Shown here: piece after piece, positions 16,231-24,632 of the stretch | How positions within the stretch are numbered: the stretch's first letter is position 1 | Layout of the letters: each line of letters begins with the position of its first letter | Position numbers and translations under genes: made by a program | Notes under the pieces: generated by a model | Database searches by the model: none | Told to the model about the DNA's origin: nothing | The model's input: only the letters and a program-made list of their open reading frames with translations | Assembly (NCBI RefSeq): GCF_007922615.2 | Contig: NZ_CP042301.2 | Location: forward strand, 1,550,001 to 1,614,000 | Source: Nitratireductor mangrovi | Lineage (GTDB): Bacteria > Pseudomonadota > Alphaproteobacteria > Rhizobiales > Rhizobiaceae | Direction: 5' to 3' | Length of the DNA: 64,000 nt

Positions 16231-17724
16231 ATGCTGACAGAATTTTCAACATTTGCGCTGGAGGTTCTCACCAGTCCCACGCTGCTCGGGCTCGGCGTTT
16301 GTGCGACGTTGCTCGGCATCATTCTCGGCGCGTTGCCCGGCATCAGTTCCACGATGACGCTGGCGGTGTTGTTACCATTTTCCTTCTCCATGTCGCCGCA
16401 TGTGGCGATGATCTTCCTGATCGGCGCCTTCTACGGCAGTGTTTATGGTGGTTCGATCTCGGCTATCCTGATCAACATCCCCGGAACGCCGGGCTCGATG
16501 GTTACCCAACTCGATGGTTATCCTATGGCCCGGCGCGGTGATGCCGGCCAAGCGCTGACCTACGCGCTGGTGGCCTCCACGATCGGGGGTTTGTTCGGCA
16601 TTGTTGGTCTCATGCTGTTCGCGCCGATCCTGGCCAAGGCGGCGTTTGCCTTCCAAAGTCCGGAGTATGCGGTCATCATGGTCTTCGGCTTGTCGATGCT
16701 GGCCTATGCGTCGCCAGGCTCGACTTATCTCGGCATAATGTCGGGCATCCTCGGCCTCGTACTCGGCATGGTCGGCCTCGACGTGGTGACAAATCTGTCG
16801 CGCTTCGATTTTGGAATCCATCGTCTGCAGGGCGGCATCAATATTATCCCGTTCGCGGTCGGGATTTTCGGCCTGGCCGAAGTCTTGCGGCTGCTGGAAA
16901 AGCCGCTTGATAGCGATCGCAGCGCCAGCCGTATTGCTAATCTCTGGCCATCGTTCGGTCAGATCGCCGCCAAATTCGGCACCGCGATCCGGTCCTCTAC
17001 AATCGGCCTGCTGGTCGGGATCATTCCCGCCGCCGGCTCGGCGGTGGCGGTATCAATCTCCTATGCTCAGGAAAAGAAGCTCTTTGGCCGGCGCGAGACC
17101 TTTGGCGATGGCAATCCGCGCGGCATCGTTGCGGCCGAGGCGGGCAACAATGCCTGTGTCGGCGGTGCGCTCATTCCGCTAATCACGCTCGGCATTCCAG
17201 GCGATACGATGACCGCCGTCCTGATCGGCGCGCTACTGGTCCACGGCTTGCGGCCTGGGCCGGACCTCTTCGTCGAACATCCCGACTTCATCGCCTCGAT
17301 CTATGTCGCTCTGACGCTCACCGTACTGGTGACCTTCCTGCTGGCGCTGCCCTTGATGCGGGTCTTCGCGCGGTTGTTGAGTGTTCCCCCGCGCATCCTG
17401 CTTGTCGGTGTCCTCATCCTGTGCGTGACCGGGTCCTACGCGGTTCAGAACTCGCTGTTCGACGTGCTTTTGATGATCTTCTTCGGCTGTGTCGGCTACC
17501 TGCTGGCGAAGTTCGGCGTGCCGACGGCTCCGGTCATGTTCGGTCTCGTTCTGGGGCCGGTGCTGGAAGAGAACCTGCGACGCACCATGATCGTATACGG
17601 CGACTGGAGCGTGTTTCTTACGCGCCCGATCTGCGCGCTGATGCTGGCGGTAACGGCCATCATCATTTTCTTTCCTCTAATTGCGGGCCTGCGACGCAGA
17701 ATCACCCGCACGCAAAACGCCTGA
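16231..17724 (+). CDS. tctA: tripartite tricarboxylate transporter large membrane subunit (TctA family)
   Basis: A 497-residue, about 12-helix membrane protein. Conserved TctA segments are plain: GALPGISSTMTLAVLLPF near residue 35, GAFYGSVYGGSISAILINIPGTPGS near residue 80, and their inverted counterparts GIIPAAGSAVAVSISYAQEK and ITLGIPGDTMTAVLIGA. It starts 7 bases after tctB. With tctC and tctB it makes a secondary, ion-driven uptake system. Confidence 0.95.
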   Translation: MLTEFSTFALEVLTSPTLLGLGVCATLLGIILGALPGISSTMTLAVLLPFSFSMSPHVAMIFLIGAFYGSVYGGSISAILINIPGTPGSMVTQLDGYPMARRGDAGQALTYALVASTIGGLFGIVGLMLFAPILAKAAFAFQSPEYAVIMVFGLSMLAYASPGSTYLGIMSGILGLVLGMVGLDVVTNLSRFDFGIHRLQGGINIIPFAVGIFGLAEVLRLLEKPLDSDRSASRIANLWPSFGQIAAKFGTAIRSSTIGLLVGIIPAAGSAVAVSISYAQEKKLFGRRETFGDGNPRGIVAAEAGNNACVGGALIPLITLGIPGDTMTAVLIGALLVHGLRPGPDLFVEHPDFIASIYVALTLTVLVTFLLALPLMRVFARLLSVPPRILLVGVLILCVTGSYAVQNSLFDVLLMIFFGCVGYLLAKFGVPTAPVMFGLVLGPVLEENLRRTMIVYGDWSVFLTRPICALMLAVTAIIIFFPLIAGLRRRITRTQNA

Positions 17725-17767
17725 CGAACAACGGCCGTTTTTTGTCGGAGCACGTTGACATTCCGCC

Positions 17768-17788
17768 TGTGATCACATTATGAGATCA
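17768..17788 (+). promoter_or_regulatory. GntR-type operator, copy 4
   Basis: The best copy: TGTGATCACATTATG followed by AGATCA. The inner 19 bases are a palindrome with one mismatch between arms (8 of 9). It ends 21 bases before the start of the enolase-superfamily gene and so splits the locus into a tctCBA unit and a catabolic unit that can both be controlled. Confidence 0.8.
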
Positions 17789-17809
17789 TAATTTGAGGAG
17801 TTTTCGGTG

Positions 17810-18970
17810 ATGGTGGAGATCGCGGCAATTGAGATGGTGCTTGTGCGCCTGCCGACCCGGCGTGTGCATAAATGGACCGGGCTGACCGAGCCGATCGGCC
17901 AGTATCTTCTGGTGCGCATGACCGGCAGCGACGGCACCGTCGGTTGGGGCGAGGCGCCCGCGCTCAGGGATTGGGGCGGCGAATTCGGCCGCTACTTCAG
18001 CGAGAGCACGGCGATCGTCGAGACTGTGATTTCGCGCTATCTGGCCCCGGCCGTGATCGGCCTAGCGATTGCGAACCCTGCCGAGCTCCATCGACGCATG
18101 GATGCCCAGGTCAAGGGCTATCCCTACGCCAAGGCGGCGCTCGACTTCGCTTATTACGACCTGACCGGCCGCGTGCTCGGCGTACCTGTGCACGCGTTGC
18201 TGGGTGGTTTGTTGCGGCCCGTCGTACCCGTTACCCATTCGATCGGCCTGCTGGCTGTTGATGAGGCGGTGGCGGAGGTGAAGAAGGTCGTCGCCGACGG
18301 TGTCCGCACCATCAAGATCAAGGTCGGAGTCGATCCCGATCGCGATGTCAAGACCGTCGAGGCAATCCGTGCGGCCGTTGGCCCGGACATCGCGCTGTGT
18401 GTGGACGCCAACGAGGGTTACGCAACGCCCGGCCAGGCTATCCAGACCGTGCGCCGCATGGAGGCGAGCCGGCTAATTTATGTCGAGCAGCCGGTCATGG
18501 GGATCGAGCGTCTGGCAACCGTCGCGGCAGCGATCGACGCGCCGGTCATGGCCGACGAATCTGCGTGGAACGCGCATGACGCGCTCCAGATCGTTGAACA
18601 GCGTGCGGCGCAGATCATCTCGATCTACACCACCAAGCCGGGCGGGCTTTATCAGGCGATGAAGGTCTCGGCGGTCTGCGAAGCGGCGGGCATTGCGTGC
18701 AACGTCAACGGTTCGGTCGAAACCGGCGTCGGCAACCTCGCCAACATTCATCTCGCCGCTGCCGCGCCGGCCGCGACGCTCTCCAACGTCATCCCGGTCT
18801 CGATGCCGGCCGAGCACCAGAATGGCCGCATCGGTGGCATCTATTACGCCGACGATCTGCTCGCCACGCCGCTCGAGTTCACCGATGGCGGCATTCGCGT
18901 GCCGACTGGTCCCGGAATGGGCGTCGAGGTCGACATGAACAAGATCGATACCTACCGCGTCGCTTCCTGA
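17810..18970 (+). CDS. mandelate racemase/muconate lactonizing enzyme family protein (enolase superfamily)
   Basis: About 386 residues. Catalytic marks of the superfamily: the KxK pair in TIKIKVGVD (about residue 166), and three metal acids in CVDANEGY, YVEQPV and MADESAW. The last acid-base region (STKPGG-like: YTTKPGGLYQAM) is nearer to the MLE/dipeptide-epimerase branch than to true mandelate racemase. GAGGAG stands upstream; GTG 17807 is directly before ATG 17810. Possible reactions are racemisation or epimerisation next to a carboxylate, or cycloisomerisation. It starts a run of four close same-strand genes under operator copy 4. Confidence 0.9.
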   Translation: MVEIAAIEMVLVRLPTRRVHKWTGLTEPIGQYLLVRMTGSDGTVGWGEAPALRDWGGEFGRYFSESTAIVETVISRYLAPAVIGLAIANPAELHRRMDAQVKGYPYAKAALDFAYYDLTGRVLGVPVHALLGGLLRPVVPVTHSIGLLAVDEAVAEVKKVVADGVRTIKIKVGVDPDRDVKTVEAIRAAVGPDIALCVDANEGYATPGQAIQTVRRMEASRLIYVEQPVMGIERLATVAAAIDAPVMADESAWNAHDALQIVEQRAAQIISIYTTKPGGLYQAMKVSAVCEAAGIACNVNGSVETGVGNLANIHLAAAAPAATLSNVIPVSMPAEHQNGRIGGIYYADDLLATPLEFTDGGIRVPTGPGMGVEVDMNKIDTYRVAS

Positions 18971-18981
18971 GGTCATTTCGC

Positions 18982-20118
18982 ATGCGCCAAGCTATTCTCG
19001 ACAAGCTCCAGGGTCTGATGAAGGTCCGCTCGCTCGACGCCATCATCACCAGTTCGCCGGAGAATTTCGGCTATGTCGCCGGCTTCATCCCGCCCTCCCA
19101 GCCGCTGATGCGCCATCGCCACGCCATGGCGATTGTGCCGTCCGGCGGCGCGCCCGGACTTTTCTGCGTCGACATGGAGGAATCGACCGTCAAGCGCGAG
19201 GCGCCCGACAGCCCGCTCAGTGTGTGGCGGGAGTTCAGCGACGATCCGATGCAGGTGCTGGCCTCCACACTAGCGGGTATGGGGCTCGCCAGGGCACGTC
19301 TCGGACTCGAACTCGATTACATTGCCGCCAGCGATTTCGCCCGACTTACCGGTTTCTTGCCGCATGCCAGCCTGGTCGGTGTGGAAAAAGATCTATCGCG
19401 CTTGCGTCAGATCAAGACTCCTGGCGAGGTGGAGCTGATCAGACGTCTGTCGCGCATCGCCGATCAGGCGATCTCCGAAAGCCTGGCCGCCGTGCGTGGC
19501 GGCGACACGGAACTCGACATCGCTGCCGTCCTCACCCGGCGCATCTATGAGCTTGGTGCGGAAAATTTCAAGCTGTTGATCGTGGCGACCGGCGAACGTA
19601 GCCAACTCCCGAATGTCGGCCCCACCGCCCGAAAACTTCAGCGCGGCGACGTTTGCCGGGTCGAGATATTTTCGGTCATTGGCGGTTATCAGGCCGGCGT
19701 GTGTCGGACCGCCTACGTTCAGGAGGCTCCGCCGATGGCGGAGGAGATTTGGCGCCTGATGGTCGAGTGCAAATACGCGATCCTCGACCGGATCAGGCCG
19801 GGTGCGAGTTGCCTCGACGTTTACCGGGACTTCATCGCGCGGCTGGAGACCATGAACCTGCCGCCGATCTCCTTCGTGGGCCATGGTATCGGTCTGCATC
19901 TGCACGAGGACCCTTATATCGGCGAGACGCCGATTCTGGGCGAGCCGGGCGGCGATGCGCCGATCGAGGAAGATATGGTGCTTGGCTTCGAGCCGTTGTG
20001 CTACCGCACCGGTTACGGCTTCGGCGTCCAGAACAAGGACGTGCTGCACGTGACGGCCGATGGCGCGACCCTTTTGTCCGACTACACAAACACCGACACG
20101 CTTATCCGTATCGACTAA
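18982..20118 (+). CDS. M24-family (Xaa-Pro aminopeptidase/creatinase fold) protein lacking canonical metal ligands
   Basis: About 378 residues with the two-domain creatinase/aminopeptidase P fold: a small N-terminal domain (1-130) and a pita-bread domain. Against Xaa-Pro peptidases the five metal ligands align as Glu (VEIF), Gly (QAGVCRT, normally SDxTRT), His (GHGIGLHLHEDP), Glu (GFEPLCY) and Asn (GVQNKDV, normally RIED). Three of five are thus replaced and a two-metal site is unlikely; creatinase, a metal-free hydrolase of the same fold, is the better comparison. The open frame from 18697 is overlap with the previous gene; ATG 18982 is 11 bases after its stop. It probably hydrolyses a C-N bond of the pathway compound. 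Confidence 0.85.
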   Translation: MRQAILDKLQGLMKVRSLDAIITSSPENFGYVAGFIPPSQPLMRHRHAMAIVPSGGAPGLFCVDMEESTVKREAPDSPLSVWREFSDDPMQVLASTLAGMGLARARLGLELDYIAASDFARLTGFLPHASLVGVEKDLSRLRQIKTPGEVELIRRLSRIADQAISESLAAVRGGDTELDIAAVLTRRIYELGAENFKLLIVATGERSQLPNVGPTARKLQRGDVCRVEIFSVIGGYQAGVCRTAYVQEAPPMAEEIWRLMVECKYAILDRIRPGASCLDVYRDFIARLETMNLPPISFVGHGIGLHLHEDPYIGETPILGEPGGDAPIEEDMVLGFEPLCYRTGYGFGVQNKDVLHVTADGATLLSDYTNTDTLIRID

Positions 20119-20134
20119 TCTGGAGGCAGCGATC

Positions 20135-21217
20135 ATGGAGCGGCATCAGCGCTGCGACATTCTGTTTTGCGGGACCGGCTATTTCACCGAAATCATGTTG
20201 GCCGACCTCGCCGCGACGGCCACGACCGATCTCCGCGTGACGATCGGTGGGCGCAATCCTGACCGTATGAATTGGCTGGTCGATGCCTGCCGAGCGCGGG
20301 CGACGATCTACGGCACGCCCGTTTCGTTCGACAGTGTGCGACTTGATGCGACCGCGCGCGACACCTTGATCGAACCGTTGAGCGTGCTCAATCCCAAAGT
20401 GGTCGTCCAATCGGCGTCGGCGCAATCGCCGTGGAGCGTCGATAACGGCGAAAGCGAATGGTCCGACCTCGTTGCCCGAGCCGGTTTCGGCATGACCATT
20501 GCCTTTCATGCGCTGTTGGCCTGGCGCACTGCCGGCGCGCTCAAGCAAGCCGGACTGCATGCGCATTTCGTCAACACCTGCTATCCCGACGGCGTCAATC
20601 AGGTTCTCGCCTCAGCCGGGATGCCGATGACCACCGGCGTGGGCAACGTCGGAATTTTCTCGGCTATGATCGGCGGGCGCCTGTCGCACGCCGATCGGGC
20701 CGCGCTAAGGGTTCTTGGTCATCACCGCCACATTGTCGAGTGGCGCAAGCCGCCTGGTCAGCGCGACGGCGCACCGGTTCGCGCTTGGATTGGCGACACC
20801 GAAATCGGCGAGGTCGAAGCGATGACGCGCGACATCCAGCTTCCCTATCGCGACCTCAACCTGATTTCGGGGGCCAGCGCAGTGCCGGTACTGCTTGCCT
20901 TGGCCGGCGAGGGCGGGCGCCGCGCGCATGTGCCGGGCCCTGCCGGTCTGCCGGGCGGATACCCGGTCGCCGTCGACGCCTCGGGTGTCCGGCTGGACCT
21001 TCCCGCCGGTATCAGCCGCGACGAGGCAGTCGCCTGGAACCTGCAATTCGAGGACAAGGACGGCGTCAGCATCCGTGACGGCCGAGTCGTCTATTCACAA
21101 AAGGCCAGAGAGATGATCCGGCCCCATAGCGCCGAGATCGCCGATGGATTTGCGGTCAATGATATCGAAGAGGCGGTGGCTGGCCTCTCACGCCTGCGCG
21201 AGCGCCTGGGCGGCTAG
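20135..21217 (+). CDS. Rossmann-like protein of unknown function
   Basis: About 360 residues, with GGAGG 8 bases before ATG 20135. The N-terminus (CDILFCGTGYFTEIMLADLA, then a beta strand ending TIGGRNP) looks like an NAD(P)-binding fold of the saccharopine dehydrogenase/homoserine dehydrogenase kind, with a GxGxF rather than a full GxGxxG motif. I do not recognise the family. It sits between the M24 protein and an opine-type dehydrogenase in a tightly spaced operon, so a role in the oxidation or rearrangement of the same compound is likely. Intact frame, no membrane segments. Confidence 0.75.
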   Translation: MERHQRCDILFCGTGYFTEIMLADLAATATTDLRVTIGGRNPDRMNWLVDACRARATIYGTPVSFDSVRLDATARDTLIEPLSVLNPKVVVQSASAQSPWSVDNGESEWSDLVARAGFGMTIAFHALLAWRTAGALKQAGLHAHFVNTCYPDGVNQVLASAGMPMTTGVGNVGIFSAMIGGRLSHADRAALRVLGHHRHIVEWRKPPGQRDGAPVRAWIGDTEIGEVEAMTRDIQLPYRDLNLISGASAVPVLLALAGEGGRRAHVPGPAGLPGGYPVAVDASGVRLDLPAGISRDEAVAWNLQFEDKDGVSIRDGRVVYSQKAREMIRPHSAEIADGFAVNDIEEAVAGLSRLRERLGG

Positions 21218-21240
21218 GTGCAGCCAAGCGGGAGATGAGA

Positions 21241-22323
21241 ATGCGTATTTTGGTAATCGGCGCGGGAAACGGCGGTGCGGCCGCCGCCGTCGAGCTGAGC
21301 TTGGCGGGGCATGAAGTCCGCCTTTACGCCAGGTCGGCTTCGACACTGGAGCCGTTCTCGCGCGATGGTATCGGCTTTGCAGGCGTGCTTGGCGAGGGTC
21401 GGCTGCGTCCGTACGGCCTTGGCAGCGACCTTGCAGCGGCGATCGCGGATGTCGAAGCCGCGGTCGTGGCCTTGCCCGTCTACGCGCACGGCGCGGTTGC
21501 CCGTGCGCTGGCGGAGGCGGAATGGGGCGCTACCCGCCCGATAATTCTTAATCCCGGCCATACCGGCGGCGTCTTCGAATTCGAGACCGCCTACCGCACC
21601 GTCAGTGACGAGTTTCCCCCAGTCGCCGAATTCTCCACGCTCGCCTATGTCGCGCGCAAGCCGCAGCCGGACACCGTCAATGTCACCGGGCGGGCAAAGG
21701 CGTTGCGCGCGGCGTCGCTGCCGTCGGGTCGCGCCGCGCTTGAACTGGCCTGCGCGCTCTTTCCCGGTGCCTATGACAGCGGCGACGTGATCGCCACCGG
21801 GCTGAGCAACGTCAATATGATCGTCCATCCTCCCGGCGCCATGCTCGGCGCGTCCTGGACTGAGGCAACCGGCGGAGACTTCACCTTCTACGTCCAGGGC
21901 ATGACGCCGGGTGTCATGCATGTCATGCGCGCGCTCGATGCTGAGCGGATCGCAGTCGCGACTGCCCTCGGGCATACGCTTCCCACCGTCATCGGAGAAA
22001 TGCGCGCGCTCGGTACGGTTCCCGCGGATGCCGACCCTAACGACTACGGCGCGATCGCCTCGGGGGCCGCCAACCGGAGCATCAAGGCCCCCGACAGCCT
22101 TGATCACCGCTATTATGTCGAGGATTTCGGACACGGGCTCGTTCCCTTCACCGTGATCGCCCGGATCGCCGGTGTGGCGACGCCGGTGGCCGACGCACTG
22201 ATCGCACTCTGCGCAATCGCGCGGAGTAGGGGCGAGGTCCCGACACGAGGCGCAGCCGAGATGGGGCTCGTCGGCTGTTCGCGCGATGCTCTCCTTGATC
22301 GTGTCGGACCTGCGAAGACCTGA
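21241..22323 (+). CDS. NAD/NADP octopine/nopaline dehydrogenase family protein
   Basis: About 360 residues. The N-terminal dinucleotide fold has VIGAGNGGAAAAVELSLAG; the C-terminal domain has the octopine-dehydrogenase pattern with GLSNVNMIVHPPGAML (catalytic His) and the aspartate of RALDAER. These enzymes join or split opines, N-carboxyalkyl amino acids made from a 2-oxo acid and an amino acid. ATG 21241 has GGGAG 6 bases upstream; ATG 21235 would leave no spacing. It ends the + strand operon. In a catabolic context it would release an amino acid and a 2-oxo acid. Confidence 0.88.
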   Translation: MRILVIGAGNGGAAAAVELSLAGHEVRLYARSASTLEPFSRDGIGFAGVLGEGRLRPYGLGSDLAAAIADVEAAVVALPVYAHGAVARALAEAEWGATRPIILNPGHTGGVFEFETAYRTVSDEFPPVAEFSTLAYVARKPQPDTVNVTGRAKALRAASLPSGRAALELACALFPGAYDSGDVIATGLSNVNMIVHPPGAMLGASWTEATGGDFTFYVQGMTPGVMHVMRALDAERIAVATALGHTLPTVIGEMRALGTVPADADPNDYGAIASGAANRSIKAPDSLDHRYYVEDFGHGLVPFTVIARIAGVATPVADALIALCAIARSRGEVPTRGAAEMGLVGCSRDALLDRVGPAKT

Positions 22324-22420
22324 TACGTAATGCATTCGCGATTGCACCGCGCATGCTATCGAGGCCAAAAACGGGTGTCTTGTGGCTGAAGCTCTGCAGA
22401 CACGACGAACGGCATTGCGA

Positions 22421-24448
22421 CTAAAGGTCGTTTATCTCACTAGAATGCCAACCGGTAGACGCTTCCTTCCAGGATGGGCCACCCATCTCGGCGGCGTTGA
22501 CGATGGTACCGGCGCCGGTAGCGGCTAGTAGACGGCCTGAACGGGACAGGAATGGTTCTCGATCGGTCGGGCGCATGCGCTCAACCGGCTTCTGAGTGCC
22601 ATGGCCGCTGTCGTTCTTGCGGTGCGGTATCTGCCAGACGGTCGTCTGCTTGCGGTCGCCCCTCCAGTGGCCCTTCCTGCCCTTGCGAACAGCGTACCAG
22701 CAATTGTGCGTCACCAGTCCATCGGCGACGTAGTGAAGATCCTGATCCACGTCCATCGAGAAGACCGGACCGCTGAAGGGCGTAGCATCGTTGCCGGTGA
22801 CGGTGAGCCACGTGAACTGATCTCTTTCGCAGGGTGCAGGGACCTGCATGATCTGCGCAAACACGTTGCAGGCCCGAACCAGCCGGGTCGCCTTGCGCGA
22901 GAACATCAGTCGCTCCCGGCTCGTGATCACCGGGTGGTCAGGCTCAAGGCGATGATCGCGAAGCAGCAACGTCGCTCGCGCAGCAAGGGCGCCAGGGTCA
23001 AGGCTGGCATATATGTCTGCAATCATCTCGGCAGAACGCTGTCGCTCGGGTGCCTTTGCCCATCCGTCAACCTCCCAATGGGTGGTGGGAATGCCGTATC
23101 GGCAGGACAGGACCTGTTCCGCGCATTGAGCGAGACAGGGTGAATCGTGCACCGAGATGATCCACGCCTCCTCGGCCTTGTTGTCGGCGAGGCGGGTCGA
23201 CAGGCCAAAGCCGCGTGTATTGAACAGACTCACCCGTCCTACCCGCCACCATGGGCCGCGGCGCATCAGGTAGACGATCTGCTTGTCTGCTGCATCCGGA
23301 TCAAGGCGCACCGAGAAGCGATGCTCCGGTGTGGCCCGCGTGGCCCGGTCGCCGGCAGAGATCGTGTGCATCAGCCCGTCGAAGTGACGCTTGCCAAAGC
23401 GGGTGATCTTGCGCCCGCGACGCCGAACGACACTCTCATAAGGATTGTAAGACACCACGAAGTCGCCTTCGCGCAGGCTCTCGATCGGCGTCACCTCGAT
23501 CCTGGCAGGGCGCGAACCGGCGCCGCGTTCGATCACCTTCTGGACCATGGTGCCAGCGGGCTGGCAGGGCTCATGTTGCCAGTGATAGTCCCCGCGGCCG
23601 ATCACCAGGCGGGTCTTGTCCCACACGATCTGGGAGCGGATCGCAAAGCCCGAGGCCTCGAGGCTTGCCGCCACGATCCCGGCGTGAAGGGCGCCGTGCC
23701 AGACATAGGCGACATCGCCCGAAAACAGTGCCCAGGCCTCACGCCAGTCGGCGCGGTCGTCATTGGCCACCTTGCCGGTCGCAAGCCCCTCGGCACCATG
23801 CAGCTTCCCGCGCCAGGCCGGATCGTAGTTGACGCCATAGGGGGGATCGGTGACCAGCAGGTGAGGGGAGACGCCACCCAGCAGGCGGGCGACGTCCGCT
23901 TCACTGGTGGCATCACCGCAGATCAGACGATGGTTGCCGAGGACCCAGAGATCGCCGCGACGGCTTGCAGGCTTTGCGGGCGGGGCAGGGATGGCATCCG
24001 GATCGGTGAGGCCGGTCGTGCCGCGCGCAGTCAGCGCCGCGATCTCCTCCTCGCCGAAACCGGTCAGGGCCAGATCGAAGCCCAGGCTCTCCAGGTCGGC
24101 GAACTCCAGCGCCAACAGCTCGTTGTCCCACCCGGCGTTGAGGGCCAGCCTGTTGTCGGCAATGACGTAGGCGCGCCTTTGTGCCTCGCTGAGACCTGCA
24201 AGCTCGATGACCGGTACCCGTGCCATGCCGAGCTTTCTCGCTGCCAGCAACCGTCCGTGGCCGGCAACGACCCCGTTCTCGCCGTCGACCAGGATGGGGT
24301 TGGTCCACCCGAACTCCCGGATGGATGCCGCGATCTCCGCCACCTGCGCCTCGGAATGAGTGCGCGCATTGCGGGCGTAGGGGATCAGCGAGCACTCCCG
24401 CGATACCGGCGAAACGATTTGGTTTCGTCGGTGGGGAAGAACGCTCAA
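22421..24448 (-). pseudogene. ParB-domain/DNA methyltransferase interrupted by an intein, decayed ends
   Basis: A 675-codon open frame made of an N-extein (codons 1-294), an intein (295-582) and a damaged C-extein (583-675). The N-extein has a ParB/sulfiredoxin-like domain (GHGRLLAARKLG) and the amino-methyltransferase motif TDPPYG (201-204). From codon 21 on it matches the intact gene at 31746-32990 with about five changes in 273 residues. There is no credible start: the frame begins at TTG, and homology begins abruptly at codon 21. After the intein the match runs for about 40 residues and then leaves frame at a one-base insertion near 22565-22575, so the AdoMet motif (FSGSGTT in the intact copy) is lost and the tail is unrelated. 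The methyltransferase is probably dead, though an intein-bearing polypeptide could still be made. Confidence 0.85.
22703..23566 (-). mobile_element. intein (288 residues) in the methyltransferase gene
   Basis: An exact 864-base, in-frame insertion relative to the vacant paralogue: HWQHEP|CQPAGT at the start and VTHN|CWYAVR at the end, against HWQHEPAWYAVR in the vacant copy. Splicing blocks are intact: Cys1, the block-B TPEH (intein residues 79-82, in RATPEHRF), and the C-terminal block VFSMDVDQDLHYVADGL ending in the His-Asn pair with Cys as +1. At 288 residues it is longer than a mini-intein, leaving about 130 residues (about 100-230) for an insert. No LAGLIDADG motif is seen; a segment with WIISVHD and YGIPTTHWE may be the core of an endonuclease of another type. 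Call by motif and by the vacant site; splicing itself is not shown. Confidence 0.93.
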
Positions 24449-24632
24449 GAATTACGGCAAAACCTAACCGTCATTGGCAGTCCGTCGGGCATTTGTCCCG
24501 GGTTCGTGTCCGTCAACGTCGCGAACACGCCCTACCCGAGCTTCGTCATCCGATGTTGCGGGGCTACACTGGCCTTCGCGCCGCGCGGGGCGTGGGGTCC
24601 TCCGGCGTGCATTTCCACCGTAGGAGGACGTC

